Counted from the stretch's first letter, positions 35,110 through 44,555 are shown. The stretch: DNA of 64,000 bases from Pseudomonas sp. NFR16 (GCF_900108875.1 NZ_FNYJ01000007.1:62001-126000); one strand, 5' to 3'. A program made the numbers and translations. The notes: a model not told the origin generated them from the letters alone.

Positions 35110-36481
35110 GTCCTTTCTCCAGCCAGGTCAGGGGCGAGCCTTGCGTCCAGTTCAGCTCCAGCTGATGCAGCGCCGCGTGCCAGTCGCCCAGGCGATCCGC
35201 ATCAAGTGCCTGGCCGGAGGGCGCTGGCAGCAGCCAGATGCGCGTGTCTGCGGCGCAGCGTGCGAGCTCCGCGATCAGGGCCAGACTGCCACGGTCGGGC
35301 GAGCGTCGAGGGTCGCAGGCAACCACCAGTCGTGCAGGAGGGTACCGGGTCAACTGATCAAGCAGTTTGCGCCGTGATTCGCGGCTGTCGAGTATGCCTG
35401 CGTCCGTCACGCCTTCGGGCAGTGCGGGCGGCCAAGGGTGTTGGTCGTCCAGTTCGATGGCCACGAGCAATGCGCCCTCGCTTTCGCTGGCGCGAGGGCC
35501 GGGCTGCACCGAATGGAGCTGCACAGGTGCGGCATCGTTGATGCCCAACCTTTCGCTGCTGGGCATCAGGCGTGCTCGTAGCTCGGCGAAACCGGGCTGA
35601 CTCAGGTCCAGCTCCAGTGCCTGGCGTCCTGCTCGCCAACGCCCGTAGCAAAAGAGCGTCAGCAAAAGGCGTGGCGCGATGCCGTACACCACCAGCACGC
35701 CCACTAGCCAGGCGGCCCACGCCTGTCGCGCATTCTCGATGACCAGCGCCCCTTCGCCGCTGGCTCGTACCATCGACTCGCTGGGCACGTCGAATCCTAG
35801 CCACGAGGGGAGCGCGCCCAGGCTTTGGGTCAGGCCGACAAACGTGTCACTGCCCAGAATGGTCGTCTCCCAGACAAATCCGTATCGTCGCGTCGCCATG
35901 AGTAAGAGCAGCAGAGTAAGGGCGCTGAGTAATGCAATCAGCCACAGGCCGTTGACGCATATACCTAATAACCAGCGGTTCAGGCGCTTGCGCTGTAACA
36001 ACAGGACCAGCGCGGGAGCCAGTTGTGCAGCCTGAGCGTCACGAGCGAGTTTCTCGCTCAGCCATAGCCACAGGCGGCCCAGACTGGCAGCGCTTTCGCC
36101 TGCGAACACCAGGCCCAGCACCCAACTGATCAACAGAATCAGGTTGAGGCCCAGCAGGCTGCCCAAGGCCCAGAACACATTGACCGGCGTTTGTCCGTCA
36201 CCCAGCGCAGCGAAGGCCAGCCCGGCACCACTGACCACGGCCAGGATCGACAAGAGGATCAGGCCCAGCCGTGCTCCCTGTTTCCAGTGACTTAAAGCGG
36301 CGACCATGCCGTCGCGCTCGGCCAGCCACAAGGCACGGTGCTTGACGCGGGTCAGCAAGTCGCCCGCGGTGTTGCGGGCACGGCGGCAGGCTTCGTCATC
36401 CTCAAGCGGACCTGCGTGTTGTTCACGCAAGCGCACGGCTTCGGTCAGCCACAGTTCATCGAGTGGGGTCAGTGCGGTCAC
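35102..36481 (-). CDS. DUF2868 membrane protein
   Basis: The 459-residue protein has a soluble N-terminus with an LREQHAGPLEDDEACRRARN segment. Two adjacent hydrophobic pairs follow at about 70-135, with a third at about 170-195 and another near 260-275. The C-terminal 180 residues are soluble (VAIELDDQHPWPPALPEGV). It is paired with the DUF3482 GTPase downstream (8-base overlap), a conserved couple in Pseudomonas. The gene is divergent from folA. No function has been established; a membrane anchor or target for the GTPase is the natural guess. Confidence 0.9.
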   Translation of the reverse strand: MTALTPLDELWLTEAVRLREQHAGPLEDDEACRRARNTAGDLLTRVKHRALWLAERDGMVAALSHWKQGARLGLILLSILAVVSGAGLAFAALGDGQTPVNVFWALGSLLGLNLILLISWVLGLVFAGESAASLGRLWLWLSEKLARDAQAAQLAPALVLLLQRKRLNRWLLGICVNGLWLIALLSALTLLLLLMATRRYGFVWETTILGSDTFVGLTQSLGALPSWLGFDVPSESMVRASGEGALVIENARQAWAAWLVGVLVVYGIAPRLLLTLFCYGRWRAGRQALELDLSQPGFAELRARLMPSSERLGINDAAPVQLHSVQPGPRASESEGALLVAIELDDQHPWPPALPEGVTDAGILDSRESRRKLLDQLTRYPPARLVVACDPRRSPDRGSLALIAELARCAADTRIWLLPAPSGQALDADRLGDWHAALHQLELNWTQGSPLTWLEKGHD

Positions 36482-36584
36482 ACGGCGTCTCGTTGGTGAG
36501 TTCAGGTGGGAGCATAACTGGTGTGACCGCTATCGCGCGCTTCCGTGCATGCGTGTGTGCATGTGTGCTGTTATTCTCGCCGAC

Positions 36585-37097
36585 ATGAAAAATCATCTCC
36601 CCCTCAGCCTGATTGCCGCTCTCGGTGAAAACCGCGTCATCGGCATCGACAATTCCATGCCTTGGCATTTGCCGGGCGATTTCAAATACTTCAAGGCGAC
36701 GACGCTGGGCAAGCCGATCATCATGGGACGCAAGACCTGGGATTCGCTGGGCCGTCCGCTGCCGGGCCGCCTGAACATCGTGGTGACTCGCCAGGCCGAT
36801 CTCACGCTTGAAGGTGCCGAGGTGTTCACCTCACTGGATGCGGCTGTCGCGCGCGCAGAACAATGGGCGACTGAGCAGGGCGTCGATGAAGTCATGCTGA
36901 TTGGTGGCGCGCAGCTGTATGCCCAAAGCCTGGCGCAGGCCAATCGTCTGTACCTCACTCGCGTCGCGTTGAGTCCTGACGGTGACGCCTGGTTTCCCGA
37001 GTTTGATCCGACTGAGTGGAAACTGGTTTCCGACACGCCGAACCCCGCACTGGATGGCAAGCCTGCCTACCACTTTGAGGTGTGGGAGCGGATCTGA
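36585..37097 (+). CDS. folA: Dihydrofolate reductase
   Basis: The ATG at 36585 gives 170 residues, normal for FolA; the frame stays open upstream to 36306 but that part is the reverse of DUF2868. LIAALGENRVIGIDNSMPWH holds the substrate loop, the acidic D/E appears in the DFKYFKATT region, and KPIIMGRKTWDSLGRPLPGR binds NADPH. It reduces dihydrofolate to tetrahydrofolate and is the target of trimethoprim. No clear ribosome-binding site precedes the start, and a TATTCT box lies only eight bases upstream. Confidence 0.96.
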   Translation: MKNHLPLSLIAALGENRVIGIDNSMPWHLPGDFKYFKATTLGKPIIMGRKTWDSLGRPLPGRLNIVVTRQADLTLEGAEVFTSLDAAVARAEQWATEQGVDEVMLIGGAQLYAQSLAQANRLYLTRVALSPDGDAWFPEFDPTEWKLVSDTPNPALDGKPAYHFEVWERI

Positions 37098-37165
37098 TAT
37101 CGAATCATCTGGACACGGTCCAGAGCGGCCAATTCCTGCAGGCGACGGCGCAACGGGTGTTCCCG

Positions 37166-37198
37166 CTGTCACAAATATGTCGTTTTTATGTCATCTGT
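37166..37198 (+). promoter_or_regulatory. Pho-box-like triple direct repeat upstream of pchP
   Basis: Three 11-base units, CTGTCACAAAT, ATGTCGTTTTT and ATGTCATCTGT, follow each other without a gap. The repeated TGTCA/TGTCG at an 11-base period is the PhoB-binding pattern. It stands 116 bases before the phosphatase gene. Confidence 0.65.
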
Positions 37199-37313
37199 CG
37201 CGAACGGTTTTCAACATGACGCCATCAGAACGCACACAGTCGCTGACGCATTAAAACAGCAACAGCTTTTTGTTACGGTCCAGCCTCGAACTGAAACAGG
37301 GGAGGACACAGTA

Positions 37314-38369
37314 ATGAAGCTCGCACCGAAATTATTGGCCGCTGCGCTCTGTCTGGGGTTTGCCGCTCAGGCGTATTCGACGGAGCTTACGCACTGGCCG
37401 GAGCCTGCCGCCAAGCAGTTGAACGCCATGATCGCGGCGAATGCCAATAAAGGTAATTTCGCGGTTTTCGACATGGATAACACCAGCTACCGCAACGATC
37501 TGGAAGAATCGCTGCTGCCTTTCATGGAAAACAAAGGGCTGATCACCCGCGACAAACTTGATCCCTCCCTTAAGTTGATCCCCTTCAAAGACACGGCGGA
37601 CCACAAGGAAAGCCTGTTCAGTTATTACTATCGCCTCTGCGAAGTCGACGACATGGTCTGTTACCCATGGGTTGCGCAGGTGTTTTCCGGCTTCACCCTC
37701 AAGGAACTCAAGGGCTATGTTGACGAGCTGATGGCTTCTGGCAAGCCGGTGCCGAGCACGTACTACGAGGGTGACGTGGTCAGGACCATCGAAGTCCAGC
37801 CGCCCAAGGTGTTCACCGGCCAGGCGGAGCTGTTCAACAAATTGATGGAGAACGGCATCGAGGTTTACGTGATGACCGCGGCGTCTGAAGAGCTGGTGCG
37901 CATGGTGGCCGCCGATCCCAAATATGGCTACAACGTCAAACCGCAAAACGTCATCGGCGTGACCACGTTGCTGAAAAATCGCGAAACCGGCGAGCTCACT
38001 ACCGCGCGCAAGCAGATCACCGCAGGCAAATACGACGAGAAAGCCAACCTTGGCCTCGAACTGACGCCCTATCTTTGGACCCCGGCGACCTGGATGGCCG
38101 GCAAGCAGGCGGCGATCCTGACCTATATCGATCAGTGGAAAAAACCGGTTCTGGTGGGTGGCGACACGCCGACGAGCGATGGTTACATGCTGTTTCACAG
38201 CGTTGACGTCAACAAAGGCGGGATTCATCTGTGGGTGAACCGCAAAGACAAATACATGACCCAACTCAACGGCATGATCAAATCCAATGCCGACGCTCAG
38301 GCCAAAGAGGGCTTGCCAGTGACGGCCGACAAGAACTGGGTGATCGTGAAACCGGACGAAATCCAGTAA
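37314..38369 (+). CDS. pchP: Phosphorylcholine phosphatase (HAD family, secreted)
   Basis: The start at 37314 has GGAGG eight bases ahead and gives 351 residues. A signal peptide runs to about AQAYS. HAD motif I is FDMDNTSYRNDLEESLLP, with D53 and D55 in DMDNT. MTAASEELVRMVAADPKYGY carries motif II, and LVGGDTPTSDGYML carries motif IV. This text is that of PchP, which removes phosphate from phosphorylcholine in the periplasm after phospholipase C action and so releases choline. A Pho-box-like repeat lies upstream. Confidence 0.92.
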   Translation: MKLAPKLLAAALCLGFAAQAYSTELTHWPEPAAKQLNAMIAANANKGNFAVFDMDNTSYRNDLEESLLPFMENKGLITRDKLDPSLKLIPFKDTADHKESLFSYYYRLCEVDDMVCYPWVAQVFSGFTLKELKGYVDELMASGKPVPSTYYEGDVVRTIEVQPPKVFTGQAELFNKLMENGIEVYVMTAASEELVRMVAADPKYGYNVKPQNVIGVTTLLKNRETGELTTARKQITAGKYDEKANLGLELTPYLWTPATWMAGKQAAILTYIDQWKKPVLVGGDTPTSDGYMLFHSVDVNKGGIHLWVNRKDKYMTQLNGMIKSNADAQAKEGLPVTADKNWVIVKPDEIQ

Positions 38370-38403
38370 AGAATGTTTGCGGGAGCGTGCTGATACGCGC
38401 TGT

Positions 38404-38436
38404 AAAAAAGCCCGGCATCGCTGCCGGGCTTCTTTT
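38404..38436. terminator. Bidirectional terminator between pchP and ilvD
   Basis: AGCCCGGCA (38409-38417) pairs with TGCCGGGCT (38422-38430); an A-run lies before it and TCTTTTT after it. The convergent genes pchP and ilvD can both use it. Confidence 0.92.
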
Positions 38437-38460
38437 TGGTTCGCTGCGCGCTAAGGCCAG

Positions 38461-40308
38461 TTACGGCACCAGCTTGTCCAGCATCGCCTTGTCTCGCACC
38501 GCGCCCTTGTCGGCACTGGTCGCCAGCAGGGCATAAGCCTTCAGCGCCGTGGTCACCTTGCGCGGACGGGTTTCGACAGGCCGCCAGCCTTTCTTGTCCT
38601 GCTCTGCACGCCGCTCGGCCATCTCCGCATCGTCGATCAACAGGTTGATCGAACGGTTCGGGATGTCGATCAGCACTTTGTCGCCGTCGCGCACCAGACC
38701 GATTGCGCCACCGGCAGCGGCTTCAGGCGAAGCGTGGCCGATGGACAGGCCCGAAGTGCCGCCCGAGAAACGGCCGTCAGTCAGCAAGGCGCAGGCTTTG
38801 CCCAGACCTTTGGATTTCAGGTACGACGTCGGGTAAAGCATTTCCTGCATGCCCGGACCGCCTTTCGGACCTTCATAACGAATGATCACGATATCGCCGG
38901 CCTTCACTTCGTCAGCGAGGATCCCGCGCACCGCGCTGTCCTGGCTTTCGAAGATCTTCGCGTTGCCTTCGAACACGTGGATCGATTCGTCGACGCCTGC
39001 GGTTTTCACGACGCAACCGTCCTGCGCGATATTGCCGTACAGCACGGCCAGGCCGCCTTCTTGCGAATAGGCGTGCTTGACGCTGCGGATGCAGCCGTTC
39101 TCGCGGTCGTCGTCCAGCGTCTCCCAACGGGTCGACTGACTGAATGCGGTTTGCGTCGGGATGCCGGCCGGGCCTGCCTTGAAGAAGGTATGCACCGCTT
39201 CGTCGTCAGTCTGCGTGATGTCCCACTTGGCGATCGCCTCTTCCATGGAGCGAGCGTGCACCGTCGGCAGGTCGGTGTGCAGCAGGCCGCCGCGCGCCAG
39301 TTCGCCGAGAATGCTGAAGATGCCACCCGCGCGATGGACGTCTTCCATGTGGTACTTCTGTATGTTCGGCGCGACTTTGCACAGTTGCGGCACTTTGCGC
39401 GACAGACGGTCGATGTCGCGCAGGTCGAACGCGATTTCGGCTTCCTGGGCGGCTGCGAGCAGGTGCAGGATGGTGTTGGTCGAGCCACCCATCGCGATAT
39501 CGAGGGTCATCGCGTTTTCGAATGCTTTGAAGTTGGCGATATTGCGCGGCAGGACCGAGTCGTCGTTGTCGCGGTAGTAGGTTTTGCACAGCTCGACGAT
39601 GGTGCGGCCAGCCTGCAGAAACAGTTGCTCGCGGTCGGAGTGGGTGGCCAGCGTCGAACCGTTGCCAGGCAATGCAAGGCCCAGGGCTTCGGTCAGGCAG
39701 TTCATGGAGTTAGCCGTGAACATCCCGGAGCATGAACCGCAGGTCGGGCAGGCACTGCGCTCGTACTCGGCGACTTTCTCATCTGAGGCGGAGGAGTCTG
39801 CCGCGATGACCATCGCGTCAACCAGGTCCAGGCCGTGGCTGGCGAGCTTGGTCTTGCCGGCTTCCATCGGACCACCGGAAACGAAGATCACCGGAATGTT
39901 CAGGCGCAGCGCAGCCATCAACATGCCGGGGGTGATCTTGTCGCAGTTGGAGATGCAGACAATCGCGTCGGCACAGTGGGCGTTGACCATGTATTCGACC
40001 GAATCGGCAATGATCTCGCGGCTTGGCAGCGAGTACAGCATGCCGTCGTGACCCATGGCGATGCCGTCGTCCACGGCGATGGTGTTGAATTCCTTGGCAA
40101 CGCCGCCTGCCTTTTCAATCTCGCGGGCAACCAGTTGCCCCAGATCCTTGAGGTGCACGTGGCCGGGCACGAACTGGGTGAACGAGTTGGCGATAGCGAT
40201 GATCGGCTTTTTGAAATCTTCGTCCTTCATGCCCGTGGCACGCCACAAGGCGCGTGCACCGGCCATGTTGCGGCCGTGGGTGGACGTTTTCGAACGGTAA
40301 TCAGGCAT
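38461..40308 (-). CDS. ilvD: Dihydroxy-acid dehydratase
   Basis: The 615-residue protein has the expected length and iron-sulfur cysteines: NCDKITPGMLM (about 122-132) and CPTCGSCSGMFTANSMNCLT (about 192-211). The metal site DGRFSGGTSGLSIGHASPEA near the end is also intact. It dehydrates dihydroxy acids in valine, leucine, isoleucine and pantothenate synthesis. It is a leftward single gene. Confidence 0.97.
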   Translation of the reverse strand: MPDYRSKTSTHGRNMAGARALWRATGMKDEDFKKPIIAIANSFTQFVPGHVHLKDLGQLVAREIEKAGGVAKEFNTIAVDDGIAMGHDGMLYSLPSREIIADSVEYMVNAHCADAIVCISNCDKITPGMLMAALRLNIPVIFVSGGPMEAGKTKLASHGLDLVDAMVIAADSSASDEKVAEYERSACPTCGSCSGMFTANSMNCLTEALGLALPGNGSTLATHSDREQLFLQAGRTIVELCKTYYRDNDDSVLPRNIANFKAFENAMTLDIAMGGSTNTILHLLAAAQEAEIAFDLRDIDRLSRKVPQLCKVAPNIQKYHMEDVHRAGGIFSILGELARGGLLHTDLPTVHARSMEEAIAKWDITQTDDEAVHTFFKAGPAGIPTQTAFSQSTRWETLDDDRENGCIRSVKHAYSQEGGLAVLYGNIAQDGCVVKTAGVDESIHVFEGNAKIFESQDSAVRGILADEVKAGDIVIIRYEGPKGGPGMQEMLYPTSYLKSKGLGKACALLTDGRFSGGTSGLSIGHASPEAAAGGAIGLVRDGDKVLIDIPNRSINLLIDDAEMAERRAEQDKKGWRPVETRPRKVTTALKAYALLATSADKGAVRDKAMLDKLVP

Positions 40309-40746
40309 TGGAGCACTCCGGCTAATCGGCTAGTAAGGAAGGGAGTGAGCTTCTAGTGACGTCGTTTGCAAAAGGCAGTGACCGGATGCAGCGAAGAAAC
40401 CGAACGACACGGGATCACCGTACGCTCAGCCTGAGCTCATAAACCCGCCGGGGGATGACTGGCGATGAATAGCGCTGATTCTACACCTGTGGGGGCGGGA
40501 GGGAATGGCGGGAAGTATTGAACGTCTGGTCTTGAGCCTGAACGGTTGGTTGTTGGAGCAACATCTGTCCTGTTCGCAGGCAAACGTGCTCCTGCAAACA
40601 GCCGCCTTATCGCATGGGAACATGCTCGACTGTAGGAGCGCGCTTGCCCGCGAAGACGTCCTTGCGAACACATCTGATTACTTGATCACCCCTTGTTTGC
40701 TCAACCTTGCACTAGCCTTTTCTTGAATTCTTTTAAGGACAGAGGA
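40309..40746. other. Non-coding gap with one REP before the RAYT gene
   Basis: The 438 bases between ilvD and the RAYT contain the ilvD promoter region, a palindromic REP at 40632-40655 (TGTAGGAGCGCGCTTGCCCG) and no convincing gene. An 81-codon leftward frame at 40426-40671 is built partly from the REP and is not credible. Confidence 0.6.
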
Positions 40747-41205
40747 ATGTCGGCACTCAAACGGGGCTGTGATCTAAGGGTCGGACGATATTCGGGAGAA
40801 GGCCATATCTATCTTCTGACGTCAGTCGTGCATGGCCGCCAACCCCTCTTTTCGAATTGGTTGGCAGGCCGTCTGGTGGTAGACGAGTTCCGTCGGGTAG
40901 AGGAGGAAGGCATAGCGCAATCACTGGCGTGGGTGGTCATGCCAGACCATTTTCATTGGCTGGTGACATTGAGAGAAGGCAGTCTGGGAATGCTGATGCG
41001 GCGTGTTAAATCCGGCAGCGCGCTTGCGATCATGAGGTCTGGCTACACGCCGCTTCGCGTCTGGCAGAAGGGCTATCACGATCGGGCGGTGAGGCGTGAG
41101 GAGGATGTGCGTGCCATTGCGCGCTACATCGTCGCTAATCCGTTAAGAGCAGGGTTGGTGAAGCGAGTAGGGGATTATCCGTTGTGGGATGCGGTTTGGC
41201 TGTGA
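40747..41205 (+). mobile_element. REP-associated tyrosine transposase (RAYT)
   Basis: The ATG at 40747 gives 152 residues. The Y1 HUH motif is in VMPDHFHWLV (H68 and H70), and Y110 in VWQKGYHDRAV is the likely catalytic tyrosine. ARYIVANPLRAGLVKRVGDY is the usual closing part of TnpA_REP proteins. These enzymes are single-copy relatives of IS200/IS605 transposases that process REP hairpins. REP copies of the GTAGGAGCGCGC family sit on both sides, so enzyme and substrate are together. Confidence 0.93.
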
Positions 41206-41211
41206 GAGCGT

Positions 41212-41320
41212 TCGCGGGCAAGCGCGCTCCTACAGTGGACCGCGGCGTTCTCCAGCGGCATCGCAGCGCTTATCCGTAGGAAAGCGCGTTCCGTTGTAGG
41301 AGCGCGCCTGCCCGCGATTG
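41212..41320. repeat. REPIN downstream of the RAYT gene
   Basis: TTCGCGGGCAAGCGCGCTCC (from 41212) and its inverted partner GTAGGAGCGCGCCTGCCCGC (from 41297) face each other across about 60 bases. A third, single copy lies upstream at 40632-40655. This family differs from the GTAGGACCGGCTTCAGCC family found at 4.8, 33 and 61 kb. Confidence 0.85.
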
Positions 41321-41342
41321 CATTAGTGAAGTCGCCAGAAAA

Positions 41343-42539
41343 TCAACTATTCGGCAACAACCGACACGTGATGCTCTTGATGTACCGCGTTTCCGGAATG
41401 GCTGGGTGGACCGGGTGGTCCGGGCCTTGGCCGCCGCGTTCCAGCAGCTGGATGTTGCGGTCCAGGTGGCGGGCGCTGGTCAGGAGGATGTTTTGCAGAT
41501 CGTCTTCCGGCAGGTGCATCGAGCAGGATGCGCTGACCAGAATACCGTCCTTGCTGAGCAGGCGCATCGCTTGCTCGTTCAGGCGTCGGTAGGCGCCTTC
41601 GCCGTTTTTCAGGTCTTTCTTGCGTTTGATGAACGCGGGCGGGTCGGCGACGATCACGTCGAAGCGCTCTTCGGCGGCTTTCAGTTCCTTCAGCGCCTCG
41701 AAAACGTCGCCTTCGATGCAGGTAACCTTCTCGGCAAAACCGTTGAGCGCCGCGTTGCGCTCTACGCCGTCCAGTGCAAAGCCTGACGCATCGACGCAGA
41801 ACACTTCGCTCGCGCCGAAAGCGCCCGCTTGCACGCCCCAGCCGCCGATGTAGCTGAACAGGTCCAGTACGCGCTTGCCGTTGACGTACGGCGCCAGACG
41901 CGCGCGGTTCATGCGGTGATCGTAAAACCAGCCGGTTTTCTGGCCTTCCATGACCGGCGCTTCGAATCTCACGCCGTTCTCTTCCAGCGCAACCCACTCA
42001 GGCACCAGGCCGAATGCGGTTTCGACGTAGCGATTCAAGCCTTCCGCGTCGCGCGCAGCCGAATCGTTCTTGAGCAGAATGCCGCTTGGCTTGAGCACTT
42101 GAATCAACGCAGCCAGCACGTCGTCCTTATGCTGCTCCATGGTGGCCGATGCCAGCTGCACGACCAGGATATCGCCGAAACGGTCGACGACCAGACCGGG
42201 CAGCAGGTCGGAATCGCCATACACCAGGCGATAAAAAGGCTTGTCGAACAGGCGCTCGCGCAGGGACAGGCAGACGTTCAGGCGATGTACCAGCAACGAC
42301 TTGTCCAATGGCAACTTGATGTCGCGCGACAGTAAGCGGGCGCAGATCAGGTTATTCGGACTCATCGCAACGATGCCCAGCGGTTTGCCGCCGGCTGCTT
42401 CAAGGATCGCCTGGGCGCCTGGCGCAAAGCCGTTGAGTGGGGTGGCGGCAACGTCGATTTCGTTGCTGTAGATCCACAAGTGGCCGGCGCGCAGGCGACG
42501 GTCGGCGTTGGGCTTGAGGCGCAAGCTGGGCAGGGACAT
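41343..42539 (-). CDS. Class I SAM-dependent rRNA methyltransferase (RlmI-like)
   Basis: The 398-residue protein starts with a PUA domain (about 1-75: LRLKPNADRRLRAGHLWIYS). A beta-sheet part and a Rossmann methyltransferase follow: LFSYIGGWGVQAGAFGASEV is motif I, and DVIVADPPAFIKRKKDL is motif IV with its DPP. The catalytic cysteine is in SASCSMHLPEDD. These features are those of RlmI/RlmK 5-methylcytidine enzymes of 23S rRNA. Exact target base is not fixed by sequence. Confidence 0.92.
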   Translation of the reverse strand: MSLPSLRLKPNADRRLRAGHLWIYSNEIDVAATPLNGFAPGAQAILEAAGGKPLGIVAMSPNNLICARLLSRDIKLPLDKSLLVHRLNVCLSLRERLFDKPFYRLVYGDSDLLPGLVVDRFGDILVVQLASATMEQHKDDVLAALIQVLKPSGILLKNDSAARDAEGLNRYVETAFGLVPEWVALEENGVRFEAPVMEGQKTGWFYDHRMNRARLAPYVNGKRVLDLFSYIGGWGVQAGAFGASEVFCVDASGFALDGVERNAALNGFAEKVTCIEGDVFEALKELKAAEERFDVIVADPPAFIKRKKDLKNGEGAYRRLNEQAMRLLSKDGILVSASCSMHLPEDDLQNILLTSARHLDRNIQLLERGGQGPDHPVHPAIPETRYIKSITCRLLPNS

Positions 42540-42706
42540 GACGTCGCTCCGAAAAAAAGAGCGGGATTATAACGCGTCATCCGGCACGCGGGCTGTCCGG
42601 ATGAATTTACAAACAGGCAGCCGGTCGGATCCATTAAGTGTTTCAACGGCTGTCGAAGCATGGGCGGTAAGGGTTAGAATCGCCTCCTGACCTTGAGTGT
42701 GTACTT

Positions 42707-43573
42707 ATGTCCCAAGAGCTTACTTCCGAGCAGATTCAGCAGGCGTTGCAAGGCATCAGCGTACCGCCCCAGCCGCAAATCATGGTGGATTTGCAGATGG
42801 AGCAGTACATGCCCGACCCTGATCTGGGTGTGATCGCCCGGTTGATTGCGCAGGACCCGGGCTTGTCTGGCGCGCTGTTGAAGATCGTCAACTCGGCGCA
42901 TTACGGCCTCGCCAACAAAATTGCCTCGATCCAGCGCGCGGTTAACCTGCTGGGCAGTCGTTCCGTGATCAACCTCATCAACGCCCAGTCGATCAAGAGC
43001 GAGATGAGCGACGAGACCATTGTGGTACTCAACCGCTTCTGGGACACCGCGCAAGATGTCGCGATGACGAGCCTGACGCTGGCCAAGCGCATCGGCTCGC
43101 AAACGGTCGACGAATCCTACGCGCTGGGCTTGTTCCACGATTGCGGCATTCCGCTCATGCTCAAGCGTTTTCCCGAATACATGAACGTGCTTGAAGAGGC
43201 TTACGCCACGGCCAGCCCGGAGCTTCGCGTGGTGGATACGGAAAACCGCATCCTCAACACGAACCACGCAGTTGTGGGCTATTTCACCGCCAAATCCTGG
43301 CGGCTGCCGGAACATGTCAGCAATGCAATCGCCAACCATCACAACGCACTTGCCATTTTTCAGGATGATTCGGGCCGCAATGCGCCGCTGAAAAATCTTC
43401 TGGCAATCCTCAAGATGGCCGAGCACATCTGCTCGTCCCATCGAGTGCTGGGTAATCAGACGATCGATCATGAGTGGAACAGTGTTGGCCATCTGGTCCT
43501 GGATTACGTCGGTCTGTCCGATTACGACTTCGAAAACCTCAAGGAAAGCATTCGCGAGCTGAGCGCGCACTGA
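42707..43573 (+). CDS. HDOD domain protein
   Basis: The 288-residue protein is one HDOD domain. ARLIAQDPGLSGALLKIVNS and AINLLGSRSVINLINAQSI-type text (here AVNLLGSRSVINLINAQSIK) opens it, and LGLFHDCGIPLML retains an HD pair. HDOD proteins usually link signalling inputs to other outputs, without proven phosphodiesterase activity. There is no sensor domain here, so it is the stand-alone type. The gene lies just upstream of mutM, 38 bases away. Confidence 0.92.
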   Translation: MSQELTSEQIQQALQGISVPPQPQIMVDLQMEQYMPDPDLGVIARLIAQDPGLSGALLKIVNSAHYGLANKIASIQRAVNLLGSRSVINLINAQSIKSEMSDETIVVLNRFWDTAQDVAMTSLTLAKRIGSQTVDESYALGLFHDCGIPLMLKRFPEYMNVLEEAYATASPELRVVDTENRILNTNHAVVGYFTAKSWRLPEHVSNAIANHHNALAIFQDDSGRNAPLKNLLAILKMAEHICSSHRVLGNQTIDHEWNSVGHLVLDYVGLSDYDFENLKESIRELSAH

Positions 43574-43611
43574 TCCTGCGTGCCCTCGCTCAATCCTGCG
43601 TCGAGCCTCCA

Positions 43612-44424
43612 ATGCCTGAATTACCTGAAGTCGAAACCACCCGTCGGGGCATTGCGCCCCATCTGGAAGGTCAGCGCGTCAGTCGCGTGATCGTGCGTGA
43701 TCGACGCCTGCGCTGGCCGATCCCGGAAGACCTCGATGTGCGCCTGTCGGGGCAGAAGATTGTGGTGGTCGAGCGCCGCGCGAAGTACCTGTTGATTCAG
43801 GCCGAAGTGGGTACGTTGATCAGTCATCTGGGAATGTCCGGAAATCTTCGTCTGGTGGAGGCGGGGCTGCCCGCGCTCAAGCACGAACACGTCGATATCG
43901 AGCTTGAGTCGGGTCTGGCGCTGCGCTACACCGATCCCCGGCGTTTCGGGGCAATGCTGTGGAGCCTCGACCCGCACAATCATGAACTGCTGATTCGCCT
44001 CGGGCCTGAGCCCCTGACTGATCTGTTCGACGGTCTGCGCCTGTTCGAGCTGTCTCGCGGTCGCGCCATGGCGGTCAAGCCGTTCATCATGGATAACGCA
44101 GTTGTCGTAGGCGTCGGCAACATTTATGCGACGGAGGCGCTGTTCGCTGCCGGCATCGACCCGCGTCGAGCGGCCGGCAGTATTTCCAAGGCGCGCTATA
44201 TCAAGCTGGCAATCGAGATCAAACGCATCCTGGCCGCCGCCATCGAGCGCGGCGGCACCACGCTGCGGGACTTCATCGGTGGTGACGGGCAGCCCGGTTA
44301 CTTTCAGCAAGAACTCTTTGCTTACGGCCGTGGCGAACAGCCATGCAAGGTCTGCGGTACGACGTTGCGCGAGATCAAGCTGGGGCAGCGCGCCAGCGTT
44401 TATTGCCCCAAATGTCAGAAGTAA
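43612..44424 (+). CDS. mutM: Formamidopyrimidine-DNA glycosylase
   Basis: The ATG at 43612 is followed by PELPEVETTRRGIAPHLEGQ, so the catalytic proline (P2 after Met removal) and E3 are intact; 270 residues in all. The helix-two-turn-helix NAVVVGVGNIYATEALFAAG and the zinc finger (CKVCGTTLREIKLG...YCPKC) close the protein. It excises 8-oxoguanine from DNA. It follows the HDOD gene closely and may be read with it. Confidence 0.97.
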   Translation: MPELPEVETTRRGIAPHLEGQRVSRVIVRDRRLRWPIPEDLDVRLSGQKIVVVERRAKYLLIQAEVGTLISHLGMSGNLRLVEAGLPALKHEHVDIELESGLALRYTDPRRFGAMLWSLDPHNHELLIRLGPEPLTDLFDGLRLFELSRGRAMAVKPFIMDNAVVVGVGNIYATEALFAAGIDPRRAAGSISKARYIKLAIEIKRILAAAIERGGTTLRDFIGGDGQPGYFQQELFAYGRGEQPCKVCGTTLREIKLGQRASVYCPKCQK

Positions 44425-44555
44425 GATCGAGATCGTTACCCTGAGTGCTCTGCGCAACATCTGTGTCGGGAATGAAACACACGGCCCCTTGCGTAACCCC
44501 GATCCCTGTTTATAGTGAGCAGCATCACTTTTCTGCCGAGCCCGAAGGATCTGCC

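Noticed and set aside
40426..40671. 81-codon leftward frame upstream of ilvD
   Set aside because: It is partly made of a REP and has no homology-like pattern.
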